NCBI GenBank assembly: GCA_026388865.1
Contig: JAPLIX010000275.1
Coordinates: forward strand, 1 to 13,320
Direction of reading: 5' to 3'
DNA: 13,320 nt
Source: Pseudomonadota bacterium
GTDB lineage: Bacteria; Desulfobacterota; WTBG01; CAIYCZ01
The position numbers were made by a program, and so were the translations under genes. Shown in pieces: positions 6,693 to 13,303 of the stretch (position 1 is the first letter of the stretch; the number at the start of each line of letters is the position of its first letter). The notes beneath the pieces are model-generated. The model searched no databases. It worked only from the letters and a program-made list of their open reading frames with translations, and had not been told where the DNA came from.

Positions 6693-6756
6693 ACACTATT
6701 CGAGAAAAATGACTGCCTGGGCTTGCTGTGGCAGTTAATTAAAAAAAGGTAACCTG

Positions 6757-7062
6757 ATGTCAAGGCAGAAGAAGTTGCTGCAGATCTGTTTCCTCTTTGC
6801 ATTCATCTATATGATGATGTGCCCGGTGGTCCATGCACTGCATGACCGGTATGTCGGGAATGCCGTGTTTAATTTTCCTCTGCACTCCATAGTCCAGAAA
6901 TATGCCGGAGATTTAACGTGCCATCAGGATTACCCGGTATATGCCCTCCTGCCTGATTATGCTGTTGTTAAATCCGTTTTTTCACAAAACCTGCCCATCC
7001 TTGTTTTCGCTAACCCTTCAAACAACCTCTCCATCGTCACCACCATCCGCCTTAACCTGTGA
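6757..7062 (+). CDS. Small exported hypothetical protein
   Basis: A 101-aa protein with a clear Sec-type signal peptide: MSRQKK basic start, hydrophobic core LLQICFLFAFIYMMM, and a probable cleavage near VVHA at residues 24-27. The mature part (about 75 aa) contains one Cys, several aromatics and a C-terminal strand-like stretch (LPILVFA, LSIVTTIRLNL). No family recognised. A weak AAAGG-type ribosome site (about 6745-6750) precedes the ATG. It lies 170 bp before the exported flavodoxin-like gene; both products would act outside the cytoplasm, but co-transcription is uncertain because of the gap. Confidence 0.5.
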   Translation: MSRQKKLLQICFLFAFIYMMMCPVVHALHDRYVGNAVFNFPLHSIVQKYAGDLTCHQDYPVYALLPDYAVVKSVFSQNLPILVFANPSNNLSIVTTIRLNL

Positions 7063-7232
7063 TGCTTAAGGACTGAAAAGCTGTTTTCTCAAGGCGGACG
7101 ACGGTCCTTGCGTGCCGCTCCCATGATAAACGCGCATTCAGCCCAAGTTGCACTTCTGTCTCACGCGAGTGTCAATAAATATTAATATTTTTAAAAGCAA
7201 AAAGCTTTTCCGCAAGAATGGAGGTACCTGTC

Positions 7233-7910
7233 ATGCAGTATTTAATAAAACGTTTACGTAAAACAATCGCCGCGCTAACACTTGGCCTTTTTCTTCTTCT
7301 GCCGCTGCCTTCTTTTGCCGCGGACACCGCAACCGGTAAAACCCTGATTATATATTATTCGCGCACCGGTAAAAGCAGGCTCATAAGCCAGGTCCTGCAG
7401 AAGGAGCTGAACGCGCAGGTTCTTGAAATAAAAGACCTCAAAAACCGGTCCGGGACATTAGGTTATGCCGGTGCGGGGTTCGACGGTTTTTTTGACCGGC
7501 ACACCACTGTTGATCCGACGAAAGCCGACCTCTCCCCGTATTCCAATATTGTCATTGTATCGCCCATCTGGAACTGGAAACTGAGCACCCCCATCCATAC
7601 CTTTCTTGACAACAACCGGCTTGACGGAAAGACGGTGGTGCTGTTTACCAACGGCAACAATGACATACGCAAATATGAACAGTATGACGATAACGCCCCG
7701 TGGATTAAAAGATTTTTCCGTGATTATATACGGGGGAAAAGCAAGGGGAGCAGGGACTATGTTACCGGCACTGCCGGGGGGAATTATGTCCGGCATTGTC
7801 ATGTTGAAACCCTTGAGGCATCAAATGACCAAATTATGCAGCGTACCATCAAGCAGCTTGACAATGTGAAAAGCGCGCTGTCAATTAAAACGGCGAAAGC
7901 AAACCAGTAG
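7233..7910 (+). CDS. Flavodoxin-like protein with Sec signal peptide
   Basis: A 225-aa protein. Residues 1-29 form a signal peptide (KRLRK, hydrophobic TIAALTLGLFLLLPLP, cleavage after SFA). The rest is a flavodoxin-like domain: strand KTLIIYYSRTGKSR (36-49) holds the FMN phosphate loop S43-R-T-G-K-S48, and SPIWNWKLSTPIHTFLDN (110-127) is the second FMN loop with aromatic W113 and W115. KTVVLFTNGNND (133-144) is the third strand and loop. Such proteins carry electrons or reduce quinones with FMN. GGAGG (7220-7224) is 8 nt before this ATG; an earlier in-frame ATG at 7218 overlaps that ribosome site and is rejected. Export is unusual, because flavodoxins normally bind FMN in the cytoplasm. A strong hairpin follows, and a MarR gene lies 170 bp downstream. 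Confidence 0.85.
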   Translation: MQYLIKRLRKTIAALTLGLFLLLPLPSFAADTATGKTLIIYYSRTGKSRLISQVLQKELNAQVLEIKDLKNRSGTLGYAGAGFDGFFDRHTTVDPTKADLSPYSNIVIVSPIWNWKLSTPIHTFLDNNRLDGKTVVLFTNGNNDIRKYEQYDDNAPWIKRFFRDYIRGKSKGSRDYVTGTAGGNYVRHCHVETLEASNDQIMQRTIKQLDNVKSALSIKTAKANQ

Positions 7911-7971
7911 CGCTATCAGTTTTCATGGGCAACGGTAAAGCGGGAATCATTCAGATAATCGGTTGACCCTG

Positions 7972-8002
7972 GTGAAGCCCCGCCCGCCAGGCGGGGCTTC
8001 AC
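7972..8002 (+). terminator. Perfect 13-bp hairpin after the flavodoxin-like gene
   Basis: GTGAAGCCCCGCC (7972-7984) pairs perfectly with GGCGGGGCTTCAC (7990-8002) around a 5-nt loop CGCCA. It lies 61 bp past the flavodoxin-like stop. No T run follows, so it is either a factor-assisted or weak terminator, an RNA 3'-end stabiliser, or a repeat element. Confidence 0.6.
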
Positions 8003-8080
8003 AGATATCTTTAAGCACTGATTCTGACCGCTGCCGCAACAGTACAATGCAAAATAACACGCGAAGAAAGGAAGGGATAG

Positions 8081-8521
8081 ATGATGGAGTCCAACAATGA
8101 CAAGCACATTATAAAAAGCTTCAAGCGTATCTGTAAGCAGCAGATTGCCATTGACTGTAATAATATGGATCCGGACCTCAGGATGTCTCAGATAAAAATG
8201 CTGTCAGCTTTTAACGGCAGCAGCAGCCTTTCGCTACAGGAGCTTGCGGACAACAGCGGCGTTACGGTTCCCCGCATGGCCGCCATGATAAAGAGCCTGA
8301 TAAAAGACGGCATCATTGAACGGTGCAAAGATGATAGAGACCGCAGGAGATCGGCGGTCAGCCTGACTCCTCAGGGAGAAAGGCTCCGCAATCAGATTAC
8401 CGCAAACCGCCGCAAAGCCGCAAAAGCTCTCTATGCTCACCTGAACAATAAAGACCGGGTGATACTACTCAATGCACTCGATACCGCGTGCAAAATACTC
8501 GAGAAAATAGCGCGGCGATGA
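8081..8521 (+). CDS. MarR-family transcriptional regulator
   Basis: A 146-aa winged-helix DNA-binding protein of normal MarR length. The helix-turn-helix is at residues 50-80 (LSLQELADNSGVTVPRMAAMIKSLIKDGIIE). It is followed by the diagnostic wing DDRDRRRSAVSLTPQGE (84-100), whose D87/R89 pair is the family signature. N- and C-terminal helices (8-22, 101-144) would form the dimer. GGAAGGG (8070-8076) precedes two adjacent ATGs (8081, 8084); either could start. Only 167 bp separates its stop from the 605-aa protein gene, so it may regulate that gene and itself, or the exported flavodoxin gene upstream. The effector is unknown. Confidence 0.92.
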   Translation: MMESNNDKHIIKSFKRICKQQIAIDCNNMDPDLRMSQIKMLSAFNGSSSLSLQELADNSGVTVPRMAAMIKSLIKDGIIERCKDDRDRRRSAVSLTPQGERLRNQITANRRKAAKALYAHLNNKDRVILLNALDTACKILEKIARR

Positions 8522-8534
8522 AAGCAGCCTGACC

Positions 8535-8660
8535 ATGTCCAAATGGCGGAAGCTGGATGTCCGCAGAGCGTATGGCGCTTCGATGCGGTATATTAATTAT
8601 TTAAAAAAACAGCTGAGCATGGTAGAAGAAGGGAAAGCACCTGATGCACCCGGTAAATAA
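8535..8660 (+). CDS. Possible 41-aa basic small protein
   Basis: An open frame of 41 codons beginning SKWRKLDVRRAYGASMRY and ending EEGKAPDAPGK. It starts 13 bp after the MarR stop and ends 28 bp before the next gene. It fills nearly all of the gap between two co-oriented genes and has an amphipathic, basic N-terminal helix. No good ribosome site is visible, though translational coupling to the MarR stop is possible. It may also be chance. Confidence 0.4.
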   Translation: MSKWRKLDVRRAYGASMRYINYLKKQLSMVEEGKAPDAPGK

Positions 8661-8688
8661 TAAAAGCTGGGAGAGGAGTTAAACGTTT

Positions 8689-10506
8689 ATGGACAGAGTT
8701 GACGTAGCACGAAAAGACTATGACCCGAAGGTATCCCGAATTCCTGAGCTGATCGGCACTCATCCCGGAACCATCGCGCCGCTGGTAATCTGGAAGCCCA
8801 ATCCCATGCAGCTGGTCAAGCCGGCCAGCGGATCACGCGTGAGCGGCATCATGGAGGTGGAGCTGAAAATACGGGGGGGTAATGAAGAGCTGGAAAAAAA
8901 CCTGAAAAAAATCGTTCTCACCATCGACGGCCAGCGCTTTGAATTTGATAAACCTTCATGCCGGATTGCATTTGATACCTCGCGCGCGCAGTACCGCATG
9001 ATAAAGATCAAGGCGGAGGCAATCGGCAGCAGTGAAGAGGAAAGCGAGGCGATCCTCGCGTCCTATTACACGTACGTGATTGCTGAAAATGGTGTCTTTG
9101 ATAAAACCAAACCCCTGCTCCTTTTTGCCGGTGTTATCGAGCCGAAGATAGATAATACACGGGGGACATGGACCCCGGACATGTACGATGCCGCCTTCAG
9201 GTTTTCAGAGAATATCATGAGCCATTTAATGCACTACGGGTTCGTGCCGGATTTTCTGAAAGAAGTCGACATGTTTACCGCGCTCATTGACCCCACCCAG
9301 CTTGATAAAGGGCTGGAAGAATACACGCCGAGGAAGCTCGTGAATATCCTCGGGCAAGGGTCCGGCCCGGGCTGCGACGGCCAGACCTACACGGACATGA
9401 TCGGCTCAACGCAGTGGATGGAAAAGACCAAGACCAAGCTCGGCACGATCCTTCGCGGGTATCATATCCCGGAGGCAGGCCTGTCGAACGACATAGCTGA
9501 TATCTTTGAAGTGTTTACCGCCCACGTTATCAGCAATTACTATAAATTTGCCCCGGTCGGCGGCATGCGGGGCTGGGACCAGACCCAGATACTGTTTAAC
9601 GACGTTATCGAGGATCTCCGGAAAAAAGGCTTCAAGGGGCCATGGGATGTGTACTCTCTTATCATCGGAAAGAAGCCGGTCTATCTGGTTGAGAAGCTGA
9701 AGCGGCACATGAAAGAGAATAATATTACCGGCATCGTGCTCTATGACTACATATCCGATCTTTCAGACTTTGAAGACACCAAGGGTATGTGGGAAGAGGT
9801 GCAGCACGCAATTGATATCGTGGAGAAGGAGACCGGCAGGAGGCTGCCGCTATCCATCGTCAACACCACGGAGGGCGAGCTCCTGGGTGTGCAGCCTGAC
9901 TTTGCCGAGGCTGCCTTCAGAATTACCCGCAATGAGATCGCGACCTGCGGCATCGGAGATGATTTAAAAGTGGGCTTCATCCTGGGTGAGCACGGGTTTC
10001 CTCCCGGAAACGGCGAAGATGATGTTATTGATGTGAACATGAGAAGAGTGCGGCAGAATATCCGCAGGGTTTATGACAAGGAGCTGCCAAAGCTGCGCAA
10101 GGGGGTTACTGAGTACGCCCTCGGGATGAATGAGTTTAACAACCATCCTGATTCTCCGCAGATGTCCTCCATGGAGCGGATGGTGGACTACCTGCACCGG
10201 GGCTTTGACGTGATCATCTTCCAGCCGTACTATTTCACCAATGAAACCATTGATCTCTTTGAGCATCTGCGGCACTGGGCCTTTGAACTTGACGGCCTTG
10301 ATTATCACCATGAATTTCACGGCGGGCATGAGATAGCGCAAAACTACCGGAGCGATTTTAATTTCCGGGGCGCGCGCATCATTATTACCGGCTCGCTCAT
10401 GGGGCGGTATGAAAAGGACGGGAACCTGCCCCTGGTGAAAGAAGCCTACGCGCTTTTCAAGGGCAGCATCGTTGATACCATTGCACGGAAAATAGCTGCG
10501 CTGTAA
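8689..10506 (+). CDS. 605-aa two-part protein: Ig-like N-terminus plus unassigned HGFP-motif domain
   Basis: A large soluble protein without signal peptide or membrane helices. Residues 32-130 look like an Ig-like/beta-sandwich module (WKPNPMQLVKPASGSRVSGIMEVELKI, then IVLTIDGQRFEF and TSRAQYRMIKIKAEA), as seen in 'P-x-x-G-x-x-V-x-G' bacterial Ig repeats. From about 140 a mixed alpha/beta part begins with KPLLLFAGVIEPK. It contains GQGSGPGCDGQTYTD (225-239), a Rossmann-like IVLYDYISDL, and VGFILGEHGFPPGNGEDD (428-445, H435). Near the C-terminus there is a His cluster, H540, H541, H544 and H547. HGFP recalls the His-Gly motif of ferrochelatase/CbiK-type chelatases, which also have two similar halves, but this is weak. 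GAGGAG (8673-8678) precedes the ATG by 10 nt. A strong terminator follows. Function not assigned. Confidence 0.85.
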   Translation: MDRVDVARKDYDPKVSRIPELIGTHPGTIAPLVIWKPNPMQLVKPASGSRVSGIMEVELKIRGGNEELEKNLKKIVLTIDGQRFEFDKPSCRIAFDTSRAQYRMIKIKAEAIGSSEEESEAILASYYTYVIAENGVFDKTKPLLLFAGVIEPKIDNTRGTWTPDMYDAAFRFSENIMSHLMHYGFVPDFLKEVDMFTALIDPTQLDKGLEEYTPRKLVNILGQGSGPGCDGQTYTDMIGSTQWMEKTKTKLGTILRGYHIPEAGLSNDIADIFEVFTAHVISNYYKFAPVGGMRGWDQTQILFNDVIEDLRKKGFKGPWDVYSLIIGKKPVYLVEKLKRHMKENNITGIVLYDYISDLSDFEDTKGMWEEVQHAIDIVEKETGRRLPLSIVNTTEGELLGVQPDFAEAAFRITRNEIATCGIGDDLKVGFILGEHGFPPGNGEDDVIDVNMRRVRQNIRRVYDKELPKLRKGVTEYALGMNEFNNHPDSPQMSSMERMVDYLHRGFDVIIFQPYYFTNETIDLFEHLRHWAFELDGLDYHHEFHGGHEIAQNYRSDFNFRGARIIITGSLMGRYEKDGNLPLVKEAYALFKGSIVDTIARKIAAL

Positions 10507-10544
10507 CACGCGGGAGCCAACTCGCGAGCTGACCCGGCTTTTAT

Positions 10545-10616
10545 AACATCTGCGGCTCATAGGTGTTTCCCCTCTTATTCCCTATCTCCTTCCTATGAGC
10601 CGCGGATGTTTTTATT
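10545..10616 (+). terminator. Strong intrinsic terminator with long pyrimidine-rich loop
   Basis: The 19-nt arm at 10545-10563 (AACATCTGCGGCTCATAGG) pairs with the arm at 10592-10610, with one G-U wobble. A TTTTTATTT tract lies at the base. The loop is 28 nt and consists almost only of C and T. It ends the MarR/605-aa gene unit 38 bp after the stop codon. Confidence 0.9.
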
Positions 10617-10709
10617 TCTGGCAGCCTATTTAAAAGCCGCCACACACGAAATGGTCAGAGAGCTGCTGCATCGCCGCGACAATACGGCATAACAGGGGTT
10701 ATTGGTTTT

Positions 10710-11030
10710 ATGTTTATTGAGGTAACAACCGGAAATGCTGAAGATAAAACAAACTATATGCGCAAGCTGCTCCGCACATTCATTGAAACAAAAATGAAAA
10801 CATATAGTGGGCTTGAGGCACAGGACGCGGATGCTGCAAAAACAAAGTACCTGGCCAGCCTGTGGATGATTTTGTCGGTTACCGGGATTATGCAGCATGA
10901 AGAGATAGCGCAGCAATCAGGCATTGCGTGCGGCGATCTTCAGGGCTGGAAAAGCGATAAAGAATTTAACGCATTAGTGGAGTGCAACTATAAAGAGTTT
11001 TTAATCTACATCGTAGATCTGTTTGCCTGA
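10710..11030 (+). CDS. Small HTH-like hypothetical protein
   Basis: A 106-aa helical, soluble protein. Residues 60-86 (MQHEEIAQQSGIACGDLQGWKSDKEF) have the spacing of a helix-turn-helix of the terminase-small-subunit/phBC6A51 kind: first helix HEEIAQQSG, turn, and recognition helix ending in W80 followed by a KEF motif. The N-terminal part (12-55) is a long helix pair. Similar small proteins in related bacteria are uncharacterised; a DNA-binding role is an inference. The ATG at 10710 has only a distant AGGGG (about 12 nt upstream). It lies between the strong terminator and the repeat A region and is probably transcribed alone. Confidence 0.65.
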   Translation: MFIEVTTGNAEDKTNYMRKLLRTFIETKMKTYSGLEAQDADAAKTKYLASLWMILSVTGIMQHEEIAQQSGIACGDLQGWKSDKEFNALVECNYKEFLIYIVDLFA

Positions 11031-11072
11031 AATGTAAAAATTTGGATTTGAACTGACAGCTTTTAAAACAAT

Positions 11073-11190
11073 AGTTTGAGTATATCGGACAATAGCACAT
11101 TACATATAGTCTGCAATCGGTTAACTTGAATGACTTCTCTCGCTAATGATACATAAGCTGCAGTTTTCTTCCTGTAATGCTCGCCACAAT
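11073..11190 (-). repeat. Diverged direct repeat, copy A (decayed coding sequence?)
   Basis: This copy aligns with 11981-12102 in the same orientation. Best-kept blocks are ATCGGACAATAGCACATTAC (17 of 20 identical to copy B) and ACTTCTCTCGCTAATGATAC (copy B differs at 2-3 positions). On the minus strand, from 11188, it reads C-G-E-H-Y-R-K-K-T-A-A-Y-V-S-L-A-R-E-V and later N-V-L-L-S-D-I-L-K-L-L before a stop. This lies downstream of the XRE gene on that strand. No longer frame surrounds it, so it looks like the remnant of a gene. Confidence 0.6.
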
Positions 11191-11217
11191 ATATGACACG
11201 TAATGTGGAATTTAAAG

Positions 11218-11253
11218 AAAAAAGGCCCAACCACTATATTTAGCGGTTAGGCC
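11218..11253 (-). terminator. Intrinsic terminator of the XRE-type gene
   Basis: Read on the minus strand, GGCCTAACCGCT pairs with AGTGGTTGGGCC along 12 bp (two wobbles) around the loop AAATAT, and is followed by TTTTTT. It lies 45 bp beyond the stop of the minus-strand HTH gene. Confidence 0.88.
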
Positions 11254-11298
11254 CTGCTAACTTCAAAAGGATTTATGCCTCAGCCCTACTAAAACTCT

Positions 11299-11787
11299 TT
11301 ACTGTTTTTTCTTTCGCCTTGAAACAGTCCGCCCTTTTTTCTCCTGCTGGACCTGTTCGAGTACCTCTCTCCTTTTCATGCCCTTTAAATCAGAAAGAGC
11401 TTTACGGATACCAGGTTTCCGTAGCTGCAGGCGACCGGGTTTTTTTTCCCATATGGAGACAATGTTATCGCAGACGCCGAGAAGTTTTGCCAATCGGGAC
11501 TGAGAAATACCAAGACGGCCCCGGAGACTGCGGACCTGCCTGCCTGTAATGCTAAAACCATCCTCTTTCAGTTTGGTGGCATTATCATGAACCGATCCAT
11601 GGATTTTGCCCTGCAGCACGGCGAGTCTTTTGTTTTCTATTTCAAGTGCGGCGATTCGCCGCTTGTGTTCATAGACGAGCTTTTTGAGAGCAGCGTTTGA
11701 AACTTTGAGAGGGGTGATGGTCAAATTGATTTCCCTGCGGGCCAGTCGCTTGATTTCATCCTTCAGTACATTGGCAATGTTGGGCAT
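11299..11787 (-). CDS. Coiled-coil plus XRE-type HTH DNA-binding protein
   Basis: A 162-aa protein. Residues 5-60 are a heptad-rich, basic helical segment (NVLKDEIKRLARREI through LVYEHKRRIAALEIENKRLAVLQ) likely to form a coiled-coil dimer. Residues 80-116 hold an XRE/Cro-type helix-turn-helix, with RSLRGRLGISQSRLAKLLGV (86-105) followed by NIVSIWEKKPG, and W113 in the family position. The tail (135-162) is extremely basic (KKGRTVSRRKKKQ). The frame is open to an ATG at 11862, but that region contains the promoter; AAGGAGA (11793-11799) lies 5 nt before the ATG at 11787, which is the true start. The protein has its own promoter and terminator and is flanked by diverged direct repeats. From memory, relatives are widespread in Nitrospirota/deltaproteobacteria as unnamed XRE regulators. 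It probably represses its own promoter. Confidence 0.85.
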   Translation of the reverse strand: MPNIANVLKDEIKRLARREINLTITPLKVSNAALKKLVYEHKRRIAALEIENKRLAVLQGKIHGSVHDNATKLKEDGFSITGRQVRSLRGRLGISQSRLAKLLGVCDNIVSIWEKKPGRLQLRKPGIRKALSDLKGMKRREVLEQVQQEKKGRTVSRRKKKQ

Positions 11788-11833
11788 GATTGTCTCCTTT
11801 ATTATTGACAAAAACTCGCTTTTGGATGGGCAT

Positions 11834-11862
11834 AATATAAAATAGGGGTGATTGTGTGTCAA
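11834..11862 (-). promoter_or_regulatory. Sigma-70 promoter of the XRE-type gene with candidate operator
   Basis: On the minus strand, TTGACA (11862-11857) and TATATT (11839-11834) are separated by exactly 17 bp, giving a leader of about 40 nt. The -35 box lies within ATTGACACACAAT (11863-11851), a dyad-ended 13-mer repeated identically at the promoter of the secreted protein gene on the other strand. Confidence 0.85.
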
Positions 11863-11980
11863 TTAAAATGTCCCCGCACTATATAGGCCGGGTGTGAGCG
11901 GATAAAAATCTGTGATGTGTTTTAAAATGATTATCTCGCGATATTATGTTTAATCTTTTGGTTTTCAATGAACCCCCAAG

Positions 11981-12102
11981 AGTTTTGACTACATCAGACA
12001 ATGGCATATTACCAGAAGAAGTCATCAATGAATTTAAGCTGTTAAACTTCTATCGCTACTGATACATAGTCTTCACTTTTCTGCTTATAATGCCCACCAC
12101 AA
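11981..12102 (-). repeat. Diverged direct repeat, copy B (decayed coding sequence?)
   Basis: This is the partner of 11073-11190. On the minus strand, from 12101, it reads C-G-G-H-Y-K-Q-K-S-E-D-Y-V-S-V-A-I-E-V then a stop. Shifting by one base recovers N-M-P-L-S-D-V-V-K-T-L, matching copy A. The matching protein pattern with a net one-base frameshift argues that both copies descend from a coding sequence now broken. Confidence 0.6.
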
Positions 12103-12156
12103 GATGTTGATTTCTGGCCGAACAACCCCTGTCCATATCTTGCGGTGGATTATTTA

Positions 12157-12185
12157 TTGACACACAATAATCAACGACCTATACT
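12157..12185 (+). promoter_or_regulatory. Sigma-70 promoter of the secreted ASH-type protein gene
   Basis: TTGACA (12157-12162) and TATACT (12180-12185) are separated by exactly 17 bp, 63 bp before the start codon. The -35 box lies within ATTGACACACAAT (12156-12168), identical to the sequence over the -35 box of the oppositely oriented XRE promoter. Confidence 0.85.
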
Positions 12186-12247
12186 TCATTACCTTATTGA
12201 ATGGTCACTTCATTGTTTGAATCATGTCTTTCTGGGAGGGAGCTATC

Positions 12248-13303
12248 ATGAACAAAAAAGTCAATTTATCGTTATTATTGATTGCCCTGGCAGTATTTGT
12301 CTTTTGTATAGCCGGGGAGGGTTATGCCCAGGAGCATAGTCTCACTGTCATCAACACGGGAGCAGGCAAGGGAACAGTAACGGCAACATCCGATGTAAAA
12401 ACCCCGGAAATATCTCTTTCAACCGACAAACTGGAATTTGATTTTTCAACAGGGAGGAGAATAGTTTTAAAAACACTGGTCATTTCAAATATCGGGACAG
12501 GAAATCTCATTGTGAGCGTTTCAGGACTTGATGGGACGGGTTTCAAAATATTAGGCAGAAGTAACTTCACGGTTAGACCGGGCAGGAAACACAATCTCAT
12601 GGTGTATGTCTTATCAGCCTCCGTCCTCCAGGCGACTGAGGGCATGGGCGTGTCAGGATCTGGAGCGTCAGACGGGTCAGATGATTTAGAAGCAATGCAG
12701 GTTAAAACTTCGGGAGCAAGTAACCCAACCCCAACCAAAATGAGTTTGAAAACGAACGACCCCAACCACCCCGAGGAATTAGTCGAGCTCGCACCGCTTG
12801 TTCCGGTGGGTCCATCGGCTACGCTCAAGATTGAAGGCTTATATCGTTACGCTGTTGGTTGCGGCGATGATAGTGTGAATTTGACAGAAACGGGTGAAAT
12901 TCAACTCAACTTTCTATACCTGACCGATAAGCAACACTATAATATAGTTTGCGAAGGCGATACATGTAAGGGTGTTACAAATGTTTCCGGCACTTTTGTT
13001 TGTAAAGGTGAGTGCACTTTCGTGTATCGTCAGGACAATATACAGTGGATAATATACGGGAACCTTTCAAAAGATAAGACGAAACTCACCCTTGAGGTTT
13101 TTCACGCAACCGAGCCCAAAGGATCATTCACAGCTACTTGCCCTGACGCTCAACCCCCAACGACAACGGCGCCTTGGGGATTAGTTGAAGAAAATTTTAT
13201 GTATAAAACAATAACGATGGATTTTAAACAAGGCGCAGAAATAACAGTCTCATTTGGGGCTGTGGGAGAAAAAAAATATACGCTTAGTAGCGTAACTGAA
13301 TAG
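12248..13303 (+). CDS. Secreted protein with ASH-like (choice-of-anchor D type) domain and Cys-rich C-terminus
   Basis: A 351-aa protein. Residues 1-27 form a Sec signal peptide (KK, hydrophobic LSLLLIALAVFVF, cleavage after GYA). LTVINTGAGKGTVTA (32-46) resembles the start of bacterial 'GxGxVT' InlB-like repeats. Residues 54-187 fit an ASH/choice-of-anchor D beta-sandwich (ISLSTDKLEFDF, VISNIGTGNLIV, FTVRPGRKHNLMVYV, then SLKTNDPNHPEELVEL). It is interrupted at about 129-163 by a Gly/Ser-rich loop of low complexity. The remaining 160 residues contain six cysteines (205, 235, 240, 252, 256, 298), likely disulfide-bonded outside the cytoplasm; this part is unrecognised. A good ribosome site, GGGAGG (12234-12239), precedes the ATG by 8 nt; an upstream in-frame ATG at 12224 is rejected because it lies before that site. 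No lipobox is present. It probably shares regulation with the XRE gene. Confidence 0.8.
   Translation: MNKKVNLSLLLIALAVFVFCIAGEGYAQEHSLTVINTGAGKGTVTATSDVKTPEISLSTDKLEFDFSTGRRIVLKTLVISNIGTGNLIVSVSGLDGTGFKILGRSNFTVRPGRKHNLMVYVLSASVLQATEGMGVSGSGASDGSDDLEAMQVKTSGASNPTPTKMSLKTNDPNHPEELVELAPLVPVGPSATLKIEGLYRYAVGCGDDSVNLTETGEIQLNFLYLTDKQHYNIVCEGDTCKGVTNVSGTFVCKGECTFVYRQDNIQWIIYGNLSKDKTKLTLEVFHATEPKGSFTATCPDAQPPTTTAPWGLVEENFMYKTITMDFKQGAEITVSFGAVGEKKYTLSSVTE

Larger units (their letters stand above)
11863..12223. other. Divergent intergenic region between XRE gene and secreted protein gene
   Basis: This gene-free stretch holds repeat copy B (11981-12102) and, at its right end, the rightward promoter at 12157-12185. 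The minus strand of 11885-12030 is an open frame (ending HHRFLSAHTRPI) that continues the decayed coding signal of copy B. It has no ribosome site or intact upstream part. No other gene is supported. Confidence 0.6.

Noticed and set aside
7218..7232. Earlier ATG for the flavodoxin-like gene
   Set aside because: It overlaps the GGAGG ribosome site that is correctly spaced for the ATG at 7233, where a normal signal peptide begins.
9964..10560. 198-aa minus-strand ORF under the 605-aa gene
   Set aside because: It is antisense to a clearly coding region and starts inside the terminator hairpin; no recognisable domain.
11788..11862. 25-residue N-terminal extension of the XRE-type protein
   Set aside because: The extension covers the -35 and -10 boxes and the AAGGAGA ribosome site, so it is not translated.
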